Origin: Armillaria gallica
Lineage: Eukaryota; Basidiomycota; Agaricomycetes; Agaricales; Physalacriaceae
Assembly: GCA_037576215.1 (NCBI GenBank)
Contig: JBANDB010000003.1
Location: 372,001 to 436,000 of the forward strand
DNA: 64,000 nt
Direction of reading: 5' to 3'
Position 1 is the stretch's first letter, and the number at the start of each line of letters is the position of its first letter. Below, piece by piece: positions 10,105 through 22,079 of this stretch. Made by a program: the position numbers and the translations under genes. The notes beneath the pieces were generated by a model. It was not told where the DNA came from, made no database searches, and saw only the letters and a list, made by a program, of their open reading frames with translations.

Positions 10105-12865
10105 TTAACCCACCTTTGCATTTATTATTGCGCTATAAGGTGTAAAGTTAATCTTTTCCCCACCCATAGGCATTGGCGGTGACGATGGCCCACTCTTTGG
10201 GGATATGTACTTGGAAGGCTGAGAGTCCTGAGCAAGACTGAAAGACGAGTACTTCTGCAAGAGTCGAACGAGGAAATATGATGCCTCGTTATAAGCGAAC
10301 TGAAGAAGTCTCCTGTTTCAGAAATCAAGTTACATTCTTTGAGGATATTCTCACTTGTTGGCCCATGCAAATTCTCGGTCCTACGCTGAAAGGGAGAAAT
10401 ATCGAAGGATTGGGAGTCAGGTACTTGTCCATTCGTTCGTCGAGGAAGCGATCTGGATCAAATTCGAGAGCTACGAATCAAAGCACGATGTTAATACAGC
10501 GTGATTGGTGCGTGGAACTGCTCATACCATCGGGTCCCCATAGATCGATACGTCTATGTGTAAGGAAGGGGAAGAAAATAATTCTACAAGATACAGTTAG
10601 AACCTCTCTTCACATGAGAGCAAACGCAAATCTAATCACTTTGTACCTCCTGGAATGTAATACGGCGCTCCACCCTTGTTCGGAAGAGTCGTTGCTGCTT
10701 CGGTGGTTCTGACGAACGCAAAGTCTAAGAGAAAGCGGTAGACATGACAGCCTAACGCACCGAGAATTCCCGATACTAAGCAAGGCACTTTAGCATTAGT
10801 AAATTACTCTTTAATAACGACTCATATAATGCGTACACAGGTGGATACAGCCGTAACGTCTCTGGAAGCGGGGAAACAATTAGTACATTGGCAAGTATGC
10901 ATTTCACAAAATGAATCGTACCATTTATAAACGCTCGAAGATACTTCATCTCACGAATGTCTTCATTTGTAGGGGCTCTACTATTACCCACTTTCTCGAG
11001 AATTTCAGAGCGCAGCCGAGAAGCCATGTCGGGATGTTCACACATCATATATACTGAAAATGTGAGGAGCGCAGCCGTCTAGATGCTCATGTCAGCGAGT
11101 ATCCTTGAATTGCAGTACCCTGATAACGTACAGTGTCTCTCCCGGCGATTAAAATATCCACCAGTCCGTCTTGAATAGATGTCTTGTCTGTAAGTAATCA
11201 AAATTAAGAGCGTTTCACGTGTTGAATAAAAAGACGTGTACCATCAGTAATCTGCACAAGCCGGTCAAGCAAGGACACGAAATTCTTCCCATCCTTCCCC
11301 GGATCAGACGCAGCCGTCGCCCTACTCTTTCTCTCCAGCGCGTCCACAAGCACCGGCTCAAAAAAGTCATCGACCGCCTTGCGCAAGAGTCTTAACTTGT
11401 CTGCCCAGAATTCACCGAGAGGCCAATAGTGGCCCATAAGAAGGCGAAGGAGAAGCTGCTTCTGAGCTCCTGCAGACGCGTTGAGAAAGCTATCGGATGG
11501 GTGATTGTCGACTGGGAGAGAACTCTCATGCCCAGATCCGGATGGGTATGGGAACCGGGCAAATATTGAACCGACACACTTTCCAAATAGATGGTCAGTA
11601 GCGGCATCTATCGTGAAACGAGATGCGGCATCCTATTTTTTTCGGTTAGATAAGTATACATGAAACGAGCTTCTCAAGAACGGTTGGAAAATTTACCTGT
11701 ATATCGACGGGATATCCTTCGCGCTGTCTTTTTTCAATTTGCGTAAGGACACTAATGGTATGCCTCTCAAAGATTCCCAGGTCGGAGATACGTTCTTTTT
11801 TGAACAGTGGCCGTGCCAAAGCTCGATGAGATCTGGCCCACATATTCAATATTCCGTCCGTTTAAGAATGCTTAGTAGGCTTACCTCCAGATATCACCTA
11901 TTATTCATCAGTGAGTGTCGACATCTACCAAAGACAAGGAAAGCTTTCTCACCATCTGTATTGAATATACCAGTACCCAGAAAGGATTTCGTTATAGAAA
12001 AGAAATCTAAACCTGAGTGTCTTGTTCGTGATCCGACACAGTACGAAGATAAGGACGAACAGACCTTTGGGAAAGTCGGTATGTTGGGTCGATAGGATGG
12101 CCTGTATGGTAAGTGGACAGTGTTACGAGGTATCCACCAATCCCTATGATCACCCACCTTGAGGTGCTCTGGTTCCGTTGTAAAAATCTAAAGTCATCTT
12201 CAGTACTGATTGAACAACTTCGCTGGGACTTTCCTCACTGATTGGTCCAGTATAGAGGTAAACGAGTAGATATACCCATACTTCTCGTTCCATGCGTGGA
12301 AAGTATCAGCTAGCAACGCGTACTTTGAGTATTCAGGGCTTCTGAAAGGGAGGTAGAAGCAACATACCAGGGCACCCTGTTTCGAAGCCGTGCACTAGGC
12401 GCCGTGAGACAGAGATCCTGTTCTCCTGCACGCTAGGTACCATGACGGCGCCCAGTTGAGCGGCATGCCTTTTCACGGCCCTACGGGTGAAATAATTGTA
12501 ACCAAGAGCAATGGCCAAGGGTACGGCCAAAGGCGCTGCAGCGATAAGCCACGACGGAAACGCTGAGATGTCCTTCTGCCCATGAATACGGTGAAGGATC
12601 CAGAAGACAGAAAACGGAAAGATAAGGAATGGAGAGGAACGGAGACAGTAAAGTATCCCAGGTGGTAAATGAACAATTGGCATGAGGGAGAAAATGGCAA
12701 TAAGGAAGCGTCGACAACCATACTTATAGAGATAAATATGATGAATATCGGAAATACACCAGCGGCACTTGTGTTGAACCTGCATAAACCACGTCTACAT
12801 TACAGATCAAATGCATATTCCCAAAATAAATTCAAATTGGAGCGACTTACGCGTTGGGTCGTCAT
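10105..12865 (-). CDS. Cytochrome P450 (CYP63/CYP5144-like), about 12 introns
   Basis: Heme-thiolate monooxygenase, probably ER-anchored. From ATG 12865 (MTTQR, then an intron), the N-terminal region has hydrophobic segments near 12650-12500. Later exons give [12 protein letters not shown] (about 11990), [36 protein letters not shown] (about 11620), the I-helix AGRDTTAALLTF (split by an intron near 11100), the ExxR motif in ETLRLYPPV (about 10850), and the heme loop [15 protein letters not shown] (about 10390) with the Cys ligand. The last exon gives [17 protein letters not shown] and ends with TAA at 10105. No stop or frameshift was found in recognisable exons. The join after ETLRLYPP to the exon reading [12 protein letters not shown] is the one junction I could not settle. 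Family placement is by resemblance of conserved blocks only. Confidence 0.8.
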
Positions 12866-14757
12866 CTTGAAGATGCTGTCTCTCCAACTGTCCGCGATGG
12901 CCGAGCCAGGCCCACAGCGGCTGGCATAATGATGACAGAAGAGAGCTAACAATGGGTGAATACTGCGCAGCGAACTGACACCGAGTCTGACGCTTTCAAA
13001 TCGCAACCAGGACAACGCTCATCGTAAGACTGCTGTTTGGATGTAGTCTTACTTAGACGACTACTCGGACAAAGACCGACGAAACCTCTCAGAGGCTCAT
13101 GTACGAATGACTTGGGCGATGGTTTTGTTTCTTCTGAGCCGTCGTTTGATCAAATCCCCCATTTCGGGACCCGAGGAACATCGATAGTGCGGCAATTGAG
13201 CGGAGGAGTAGCCGTCCAAGATTTTCACTCTATATTGCCTCCATGATCGTGGAGCCGCATCATAGAAAAGCGAGGTACATATCTTCTTAGCAAGTAGCCA
13301 ATAGAATGTCAGGGTAGCTTAACTGGAATTCGGTTCTCTTACGCACATGTCGTTGCAAGGGGACTGAAATTGGAAATCATACACCTACACACATACCAAC
13401 CTAGTCTGAGAAGCGATGATAATCTCAGGATCGTATTAATACCAACTGGATGTAGCCCAAACGACGTACTGCATGGATATCTCACTCTTTTGGGGCCCGG
13501 TGCGAAAGGTCTTGTAAACCTTTGCTGGAATGATGGGTTAGTCGCCACCGGTGGACGATCCCTGTTTCACCATTGCCATTCTAAATATTCTAGATTTATG
13601 GGATTCCCGCTGGAGCCTCGTAGGGTATATAAATTGGCCTACCGGGGGTCCGAGAAGAAATCTTTGATAGCTGAACGCGGTGTTTTAGGGAAACGAATGA
13701 GGAGACGATCTAAGTTATTTAAGTTGTCAGCGCAGCATTCCAGTCCATATGGGTACGCCACTACTCACAATCGAGGCGTACTCGACGCCCAATTTCGAAC
13801 ACGTGCGCTATGTTGGGCAACTCACGCGCGCACCATCGTCAGGCAGCGCTAGGTATCCAGATAAATGCCCGACTTATTAGCGTAAGCGATTCGACTGGAT
13901 TCGGGAGCTGTCAAGTTCCGATGCAAAGTCCATGAAATGGATCTATGGTTGAAGCTAAGCACCTGCTTCCTGCAATAGAAGTTGGGAGATAGTCGAAAAG
14001 CAAGCGAGGAACAGGAGATGAAGACATCGAAGTGTGGAGTGCCGGCATTTTCAGGTCATCGTGGTGGCCCTGTGGCAGTAGGAAGAGAGCAGTGCGGATG
14101 GCGGACCGAGGATTAGTCAGCACCTAGATTAGGGTCGGTGACCGCGGCCGTCTGCGAAAAGACTGAGGCTCCGTGTTCGAGTGCGAATACACTTATTTCA
14201 CCGCTATTCTCTCTTGCTACTCTCTGCTACCTCTGACCATTGGTCAGGGCCATCGGGCCACCGCTTACTTGTAACTTATCCCAGTGTGTGACAGTGGTTG
14301 GACAGTGGTACAGTATGCTGGTCGACACTGGACAGTTCAAGATGAATTGTCACCGAGGTTCTCTGTCAACCTTCCCAAGAAGCTCTTAGTATAAGGTAAA
14401 TCAAAGCTCCCTGCAAATCATTCCCATCAACTTATAAGCAGGAACAGAACTGAGGAACACGATAGTAAGTTCGGCCGAAGCGTTCGGCTCACGATTTGAA
14501 GAGCCTGAGCCCGCCAAAGCCGAGCCCAAGCCTCCAAAGCCGAGCCGGGCCTGGCCCTGACAATCGCTATGTAACAGTAAAGTATGCTTTGCCGCTCCAT
14601 GCAAAGACTCTCACCGAACATTGACTCGCCCGACCCCGGCCTGACCATGGCCTTACCTTCGAACAACCCTGATGGATATATTTGTTATCCTGCCTTATGA
14701 ATCCCACTAAGTAGAACGTTTGAAGATCTACGTATAGAGATTACAAATGCACTACTA
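12866..14757. other. Intergenic stretch, one unassigned open frame
   Basis: About 1.9 kb without an assignable gene apart from the open frame listed separately at 13370-13852. Around 14480-14560 there is a short low-complexity stretch of repeated GAGCC(C/A)GCC-like units. No RNA gene found. Confidence 0.35.
13370..13852 (+). CDS. Hypothetical open frame, 160 codons
   Basis: The longest open frame between the P450 and the NTase-like genes. It begins at TTG with no ATG in frame upstream, and is open back to about 13295. The reading is not low complexity (for example PNDVLHGYLTLLGPGAKGL) and is basic near the C-terminus, but I recognise no family. It could be one exon, a relic, or chance. Confidence 0.2.
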   Translation: MEIIHLHTYQPSLRSDDNLRIVLIPTGCSPNDVLHGYLTLLGPGAKGLVNLCWNDGLVATGGRSLFHHCHSKYSRFMGFPLEPRRVYKLAYRGSEKKSLIAERGVLGKRMRRRSKLFKLSAQHSSPYGYATTHNRGVLDAQFRTRALCWATHARTIVRQR

Positions 14758-16277
14758 CTACACAGTGTTATATCCCAGCCGGCGCCAAATGTCCTGACTT
14801 TCTTCAAAGGTCGAACAGAACAGCTCGATGCGGGCAATTTGCAACTCGTCGTCCAAGAAATTCGCAGCCCAAGACGACGAGCCGTCCTCCTTATCGTTTA
14901 CGGCCTTCAGCAAAGCCCGAACATATACCGCATGCTTCCCCGCCTCCTGAGGTTCGTCGATGGAATGGTCGTGCCAAACTTGTAGCATATTAGCAAGCAG
15001 CGTGGATAGCGGTACTAAAGGAAGCCCCTCCCTTGTTTCGTATAACATCTGTCCCTGCGTCATAACGAAATAGACTTTGCACAACTTCCATTGCCTGACC
15101 CCCCGCCCACGCCCATGAATCCTATAAAAGAGAACCGGGGATTTTGTATCCGATCCCGGGACTTTCATCCTTGCAGTGTAGAACAGATAATGCTTCGATA
15201 GGAGACGCCGGATGGTTTTGATATCGTCGTCAGAGAATACGGTGATTTCCGTGCACTATGACAAAAACTCAGTATCTCTGACAGAAAGAGATTTATAGAA
15301 CTTACATCGGGTAATGGTACTCCCGCATCATTAGCTTGAAGGTAGGCCGCCACCATTCCAGAGACAGCACAGGAATAACCAGCTTCACAGAGCGCCTTTA
15401 CTGTCATTTCTGCTGCTTCGGATACTATGTCGTCCCTTGGGTTCTCCTCCTGTACCAATATAGGTGCTGGGGCGACGATTGGCTCTGGTTCCACAGGAAA
15501 CGCAAATCCAAGACTTGTAAACACTCCCTTCAGATCTGGGTGCGCGCCGCAAACCGCTTTCACTAATTCGTCAAGTTTATCCTTTTTCTCGCCATCTAAA
15601 ATCACCTTCCGCAAGTCCACACATGACTTTGAAAGGTCCTTCAGAACCGGGACGATCTGCTCGTACGTTCGCTCCGGGAGCCCGTCGTCAGCCAAGATCG
15701 CATTCTGCAAGCGTGATTGCGTGAGATGGGAGAGGAGAGTGAGACCAGGGTTGTAGATGGGTATCCCGTCATTCGTCAGACCGTAAGCCAAAGTAGCCTT
15801 TAACCCAAGGCTTTCGGGCGGCAATGCTTGCTCGATGACGATCTTGCAGGAACGCTGTGAGTTGTCAGTGTATTCGAACGTGTTGGCGCGTTGTTTCACG
15901 ACCTCGAGTTGCTGGAACAGATCGTCCAGCGTTACTCCGTCGGTGAGATCAACGGAAAACCAAATATCAGTCTGTCAGGGTAGTGATTGATATGTTTAGC
16001 ATGTCATAGCGAGTATAAGAGGATAAATGTTTCTTACCTGTGGTACTGTAGGAGCGCCCAGGATAAACCAGGATATGTCCTTTGGCCCCAATAGATAGCA
16101 CGGATGTCCTAACGCCTGTACACGCGTCGAGATAGTTTGAACGGCAGATAGAATGAACTTTGATTGCTTCAAGTTCTCTTTCTTCGACGGCCACACTTCG
16201 CTCCGCTTGTTCCTTTTCCCTGCTCCCTGTGGAAGGTGTACAACGACGGGAAATACGGTCACGCTATCGTCCATCAT
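14758..16277 (-). CDS. NTase-like module protein A (467 aa, two modules)
   Basis: Three exons (16277-16038, 15971-15306, 15255-14758) join in phase to 467 residues from ATG 16277. The protein contains two copies of one pattern. First: a G-x-x-CYLLGPKDISWFILG block, TDIWFSVDLTDGV, a CKIV strand and DGIPIYNPGLTLLSHL. Second: GYSCAVSGMVAAYL, LPDCTEITVFSDDDI, a CKVYFV strand and EGLPLVPLSTLLANML. The order (glycine-rich 'SG' turn, acidic strand, Cys-hydrophobic strand, then DG-P-x-x-P-LL-x-x-L helix) resembles the Agaricomycete nucleotidyltransferase-fold proteins of the 'NDVDVVVL...GLPLVPFLVLLLLKLQ' type. The catalytic Asp pair is not preserved, so it is probably not an active transferase. It lies head-to-tail with paralogue B (about 700 bases apart) with the same exon phases. 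Function unknown. Confidence 0.7.
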
Positions 16278-16985
16278 GGTAAGTCACTGATCAGAGCCAA
16301 GAGAATCAAGGTGCGAATTCCGAAAGATGAGAGTTGACTTGAAAGAGTGGAAGTCGCGAGATTTAAAGGGCATGAAGCAGGTTCAAGACAAGTCAAGAAG
16401 GTTCGAGATGGCGCCGCCAAGACAATTGTCCGATCACACACAAAGAGGCATTCCAGTTCGGTTGGAGTGGCATTTGAACTTCGACCTTAATCATTCATAA
16501 ATCCCAACTTACCATCAGTCCATTCTACGAGGAAATCGTAGACCGTTCAAGTCATGTCGAGTTCTGGTAAAATGGAAAAATGATTGTTATTTTGGTGAAG
16601 ATGTCAGTGGCAAGACCCTGTTTGACAAATCAGTCTACTTTCGGTGATGGTGAAAATGCAAAGTTTTTCACCCGGCGCCAAATATTATTCTTCGTCAATG
16701 CTTAGCGCTTATGGCCAACTGGACATAAAATTTGAATCAAAGACCACTGCGGTACCCTCAAGAACTGGGCTTCACTACGTCGTCGCTGTTAGAGTCGGAA
16801 AACATGTTGACCATATATTTGGTTTACGACTGACGTAACCGTAATTTCCCGCTATCCGCCTATAGAATTTGTATATTATACCGCCACATGGTACCGTCGT
16901 TTTGCACTCTCTGATAGCGCCGAGGTGTAATATCTGTGCAATATAGTGCTATAAACCCCCAGCACGGAAAGATTCGAACGTGCTA
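16278..16985. other. Intergenic stretch between paralogues A and B
   Basis: About 700 bases holding the promoter of A and 3' end of B. Plus-strand frames here have no recognisable content. Confidence 0.4.
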
Positions 16986-19293
16986 CTACATGATATCATG
17001 TCCAAGTCGGCCCCAAGCATCCTTACAGTCTGCAAACATTGAGCAAAATAACCTCACGCGGGCCCTCTGTGACTGGCTGTTCCAACCCGACCCTGTCCAC
17101 GCGGAACTATCCTCTTCGTTCACCGCGGATAGTAGAGCCCGAACATATGCCGCATACCTATCTGCCTCCTTAGACTCGTCGAGGGCATAGTCATACCAAC
17201 GTTGCAACATATCGCCCAGCAGTTTCGACAGTGGTACTAAAGGAAGCCCATCCTTTATCCCATACGATATCTTTTCCTGCGTCATGACAAAACGGACTTG
17301 ACACAACGTCCGATTATTCCTCGCCCCTCGCATGCGTCCCCGAATTCTATAGTGGAGTATTGGAGACTTGGTAGTCAGACCTGGGACTTGCAATTTCACG
17401 GTGTGAAATAGAGGATTATTCAAAAACAGACGATGTATAGTTTTGATGTTATCCCGGGAGAAAATGACGATCTCTGTGACCTAGGAGAAATTCAGGATCT
17501 CATAACAAAAACTAAGGGTAATCCGGCTTACATCTGGTAGCCACAGCTTTTTGTCGTTTGCACACAGGTAAGATGCTACCACGCCAGAGACGGCGCAGAC
17601 GTAACCAGCCTCTTGGAGGACCTTTACGGTCTTTTTTGTGCCGTCGATGACTACATCGTCCTTCGTTTTTTCTTCCTGCTGTATAGCGACTGCACCGACG
17701 ACCTCCTCAGGCCCAATGGGTATCTCAAACCCAATGTCAAACCCAATGCTCCGGAATACCTCTTTCAGATCTAAATTTACCATGCATACCGCCTTTACCA
17801 AATCGTCAAGTCTATCCCTCTTTTCGCCATCCAAAAACGGCCGCCGCAAATCCACGCCTGAACTGGCGAGGTCCTTCAACACTGGGACGATTTGATCATA
17901 TATGCGCTCCGGAAGGCCGTAGTTGGCTAGTATTGCGCTCTGCAAGCGCGGTTGGGTGAGGTGCGAGAGAAGGGTATGGCCAGGGTGATATATAGGTATG
18001 CCATCCCTCGTTATCCTATACGCTGATGCTGGATGCATTCCCATATTTTCAGGAGGCAGTGCTCGCTCAACGAGGATTTTGCACGAATTCCGTGACGAGT
18101 CAGTGTAATCGAACGAGTTATCGCTCCGCTTGGTGTATCCGAGTCGTTTGAACACATCATCCACAGTCACACCGTCGCTAAGGACCACAGAGAACCATAT
18201 ATCGGTCTGATAAGGGTGAATATTCCGTCATCAGAAAGCATTATTGCAAGAGTAGTTTTGTCCTTACCGAAGGCACCATCGATGAACCCAGGATAAGCCA
18301 AGCCACATCCTTCGGACCTGACAGATAACAAGAACATCCCAGCTTATGTAGGCGAGCCGATACTGTGCGGATAACTGAGAGAATAAATGTCGCCTGCTGT
18401 AAATCCCTCCTCTTCAATTGCTGTACTAAACTATGCTTATTTCTTTTACCTACTCCCTGGGGTAAGCGTACAGCGACGGGAATTTCAATCAACATATGTT
18501 GAGCTGGGAATGATTCTGCGAAGGAGGAATCAACATCTCGTAATTCGAATGATGGCCGAACATTGCATGTTTCAGCAGATTTGTCGAAAGGTAGGCTCAA
18601 GGAAAGACGCGAAACAGTATCGGGAGCATCAGGATTGGAGTCCCTTATCCGAGATGCCAATTGTAGAACAGATGACTGCTGAGAAGGACTCAATAGAGAC
18701 GGCTCATGCCGATGAGGATACAGACGGGTATAGGCCTTAGTCGCCGCAAGGTCCTCCTGCATCATGGCATCAAGCTCGGTCTCGGAAGTAGTGCGGATGT
18801 AGAGTTTGGCGCGTCTGAGTAGGAGAAGTTGGAAAGGAAGAAGGGGAACGTCAGCGACTTCGATGAAATAATCGATGCCAACCAAGCCGCAGTTAAGGAA
18901 CACCTGGCATTCGCAATTCTGGCGGGCAACGTCCGGAGCGTTGTCATCAAGGAAGGTATCATCATAATAGTTCATCACAACATATTTTCCATCTGATATC
19001 TTCTCAAGTTTGAATGCGGAATCCAGTTCTGCAAGGCGTTCAGTGGCGCAGAGCAGATTGGTCCAGTCGCCTTCGACATGCACATCGAGCCGTGCCTATA
19101 AACCACAACAATTGTCAGAGATTTCAAGTGCATTCGTGTAGGCAACTTACGCAACGAATTCGATAGGAAGTGGGACAGAGAGCTTTCCAGGCCATTTCGC
19201 CGTAGAAAGCAGCGGCCGTAGGGACGGACTGAGAGAAGGAGAGGGCAGAGGAAGCAGCACGTTCAACGGATATTTCTTCAAAATTTCCTTCAT
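16986..19293 (-). CDS. NTase-like module protein B (about 711 aa, three modules)
   Basis: Exons 19293-19156, 19095-18268, 18206-17532 and 17480-16986 give about 711 residues. Modules two and three match protein A along its full length (CYLSGPKDVAWLILG, TDIWFSVVLSDGV; CAVSGVVASYL, LPDVTEIVIFSRDNI, DGLPLVPLSKLLGDML). An extra N-terminal module is present: a Cys strand CECQVFLNCGLVGIDYF followed by DVPLLPFQLLLLRRAKLYI, the same strand-then-helix ending. A is therefore a shorter duplicate lacking module one. The first exon is unsure: ATG 19293 is the first in frame, the frame is open further upstream, and the exon 1 join needs a weak donor (gttgcg) rather than the adjacent gtaagt to keep phase. 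No catalytic Asp pair is obvious. Function unknown; probably cytosolic, as no signal or membrane segment is seen. Confidence 0.65.
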
Positions 19294-19871
19294 CCATCCT
19301 GAGGATGAATATGTAAGAGGAGGCAACGAAGAGAAGCTAGTGACACCAAGACGCGCGGCCAAAGGGGAAGCGATTCCACGACCACGTGATGAAAGGAGCG
19401 CCGCGTCAACCCCTTCAATATTTAATTTAAATATGTATCTGATTTATTTGATTTCTTCACAGACCAATTGGCCAATTATTACTTAACCCCTCTGGCTCTC
19501 ATGTAACGACTTGAAAATGTAATATATTTACAATCTTTGAGACTTGACATGTATCAACTTAGTTAATAAGATAGATATCATGAATCTGAGCTTATGATTT
19601 GTAACATGACAGTCTTAGAAATTAGAAGGAAGGACTTAAGGAAGCTTTATTGTGATTTGAATGCAATGCACTCCAGCTGTTAGGCTGTTAGTCACTAGGT
19701 AGACAAACTCACGAGGAGCATTCTCTGCCTGTGCGCTGTATTTATACTATTTACTTCCTAATATATTCTCTTTCTATCCATTTCCTCCGGATTCTGCCTT
19801 ACTAAGCATGCCGAGACATGCCGTATCACCGGAATATGACAACAAGCTTCAACCTTCCAAGACCTCTAGGC
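19294..19871. other. Intergenic stretch
   Basis: AT-rich sequence upstream of gene B and left of the hAT-type MITE; contains possible upstream coding of B to about 19430, and the left copy of the MITE target duplication (CTCTAGGC, 19864-19871). Confidence 0.4.
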
Positions 19872-20302
19872 TAGGGTTGCGCACGAAACCCTAAGTTTTG
19901 AGACAGTAGGGTTTCGGACCGGTAAGTTACCGGTTAGTTACTGGTAACTTACCTCCCCCCGCTGGAGGGGTTTTCATCGAGGTAACTTACCTGTTACGTG
20001 ATGATACAGGAGCAGCGAAATCATCATCATATTCAACTCTACTAACATAATTTATGTTTACAAAATAAAGTTTTGTTCTGTAATGCTCTGCACAAATTAT
20101 AGGTCATAGGAGAGGAAAATACGCAAAAAGCACGAAGGTAAAGATTCTGGATAAAAATCTGTAATTGCTGCGCGTCAATCATGTGATATTTGCACGTGAT
20201 AGGTAACTAACGGTAAATTACCGTATCAAAACACCCCCTTCGGGGAGGGGTCAGTTCAAAACCATATATTACCCCCCCCTGGAGGTTTCATGCGCAACCC
20301 TA
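19872..20302. mobile_element. hAT-type MITE, 431 bp, 8-bp target duplication
   Basis: Terminal inverted repeats TAGGGTTGCGCACGAAACC and GGTTTCATGCGCAACCCTA bound a 431-base element, flanked by the direct repeat CTCTAGGC at 19864-19871 and 20303-20310. An 8-bp duplication with termini beginning TAGGG fits the hAT superfamily. There is no coding capacity, so it is non-autonomous. Subterminal GGTAA(C/G)TTACC-like motifs occur several times near the left end and again in altered form near the right end, as expected for transposase-binding repeats. Confidence 0.85.
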
Positions 20303-20395
20303 CTCTAGGCTCTCACTGCTCACTGCTCAGCTTGAACAACAAGTTACAAAACAAAATCAGCGGCATGACAATAAGAGGGGGGGAAAAACTTTAGC

Positions 20396-20476
20396 GACAC
20401 CAGCAGGATTTGAACCTGCGCACTCAGAGAGTAATAGATTTCTAATCTATCGCCTTAACCACTTGGCTATAGTGCC
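20396..20476 (-). tRNA. tRNA-Ser(AGA)
   Basis: The reverse strand folds into a cloverleaf: acceptor GGCACTA pairing with TGGTGTC, T-arm GCAGGTTCAAATCCTGC, anticodon stem ATAGA/TCTAT with loop TTAGAAA (anticodon AGA), and a long class II variable arm as in serine tRNAs. There is no intron. A run of five T follows on the transcribed strand (20384-20388), a Pol III terminator. It starts 86 bases right of the hAT MITE insertion site. Confidence 0.93.
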
Positions 20477-20537
20477 TTAAAGAGTTGCGATGTCTTTATC
20501 TATCTGTCAATATGACATTGTTGATTGTACCCCACAC

Positions 20538-21813
20538 CTACGGACTACCAACCCGAATAACCACCTTTCCAACATGTTTTTGGCTCTCTAGGTAAGCATA
20601 CGCGTCAATTGCTTCTTCAAACGTGAAGACCTTGTCGACCACTGGACGCGTCTCCTCAGGGCGAGCACGGAGAAGTCGGTTCATTGACTCGAATCTACGA
20701 ATGATATATCATTGGTAGCAAAGGGGCGACAGGTGGAAGCAACTCACTGCGCAACGGAACCAATCAGAATTCCTCGCAGGATGATAGCTTTGCCGATGCA
20801 AGGTCCAATGACGCTACTAAGCACGGCAGGGTTCTGTGCTACGAATCCAATGATATGGATGTATCCTGCATAACGTACGGCTGCGAGCGACTTCTCGAGA
20901 GTGCCCGGTCCTCCGACCTTCCCAACTCAAGTCAGAAAAGTATTTGGAGCAAAACGGAGACTGATCCTACCTCCAAAATGTGGTCAACGCCTCTTCCTTC
21001 GGTGAGCCTAAGTACTTCCTTATCCCAGTCCGGCGTAGTATTGTAATTGATGGTGTGCGTTGCGCCGAGTTTCTTCACGATTGCCAGTTTGGCATCGGAG
21101 GATGAAGTTGCTATGACAGTAGCACCAGAGGCAACGGCGAGTTGTAATCCAAAACTACATCATCAAATAATAAGACGACTGCACTTGAGAAGTGGAGCAC
21201 ACGCACATGGACACGCCTCCAGTTCCCAGGACAAGAACGGTATCACCCGCTTTGACTGGCTTTGGACCCAAAAGAGCGTTGTATGCGGTCAGAGCAGCAC
21301 ACGGCAGAGTCGAGGCCTCCTCGTAAGATAGATGTTCGGGTATTTTGACCAGACTCTGGGAAATAATGCTCCCGGTGAGTGCGAGAAAAAGCACAATAGC
21401 AGCGAAACTCTCACATAGTCAGGGAAAGCCCTGTACTCGGTCAATACACCATGCTGCCCACCTCCGAGGGATGTACCCAAGATCTCTGCAGTGACGTCGC
21501 CATCCAGGTGGTCCGTCGAGAAGTTGGCGCACACTCTGTCTCCGACCTTCCAACGCGTCACCTCAGAGCCCGTCGCGACCACTTCCCCTGCCATATCGGA
21601 GCATGGCACAAGGTTGTCCTGTACGCTGCTTAAACGGTATTGGCCCGAGGCAACGAGGAGGTCGCGGTACTGCAAAGATACTGCATGCACTTTGACGAGG
21701 ACATTTGTGGACCGGAGGGCCGGAAGAGGCGTAGTTTGCAGAACGAGATTCTTGTACGATCCACGAGTAGGGAAGTAGTACGAGCGTATGGTGGTTGGTA
21801 TCTGGGAAGCCAT
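20538..21813 (-). CDS. Medium-chain dehydrogenase/reductase (quinone-oxidoreductase-like), copy 1
   Basis: Five exons (21813-21415, 21355-21207, 21154-20971, 20917-20748, 20694-20538) join to 352 residues. The GroES-like half has VSLQYRDLL and [22 protein letters not shown]. The Rossmann half has [18 protein letters not shown] with the nucleotide-binding glycines. Family knowledge: NAD(P)H-dependent reductases or dehydrogenases of the MDR superfamily, cytosolic. The Cys/His set of catalytic-zinc alcohol dehydrogenases is not evident, so a zinc-free reductase is more likely. The start is the ATG shared by all four copies (M-A-x-Q-x-P); an ATG six codons upstream is not conserved. It is first in a tandem pair with copy 2, 267 bases away, same strand. 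Substrate unknown. Intact. Confidence 0.88.
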
Positions 21814-22079
21814 TGGGGACGTTAGTGACAAAGTTGTTTGAAAGGTAGATGATAAAGCTGCTCATTGTTTATAATCAAAAGTATGGTGACATGATGACGA
21901 TTGCGTCAATCAAGCGGAAGCTGAGAAGGACGGATACTTCCTTGATCCCTTTTCTGATTTTCATCAAAGGGTGACAAAGGCGGAGAAACATATGAGCGGA
22001 CCCTACCGCGGTACCCGTGGTCGAACCAAGGTGATCCATCCAATCATCCAGAAAATACTGTTGATTTAAGTTTGAATAG

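Noticed and set aside
14480..14560. GAGCC-rich repeats as a coding Pro/Ala repeat
   Set aside because: Short, no consistent frame or gene context; treated as low complexity.
16940..17010. tRNA-like T-arm (AGCACGTTCGAATCTTTCCGTGCT on the minus strand)
   Set aside because: No matching acceptor, D-arm or anticodon arm could be drawn upstream.
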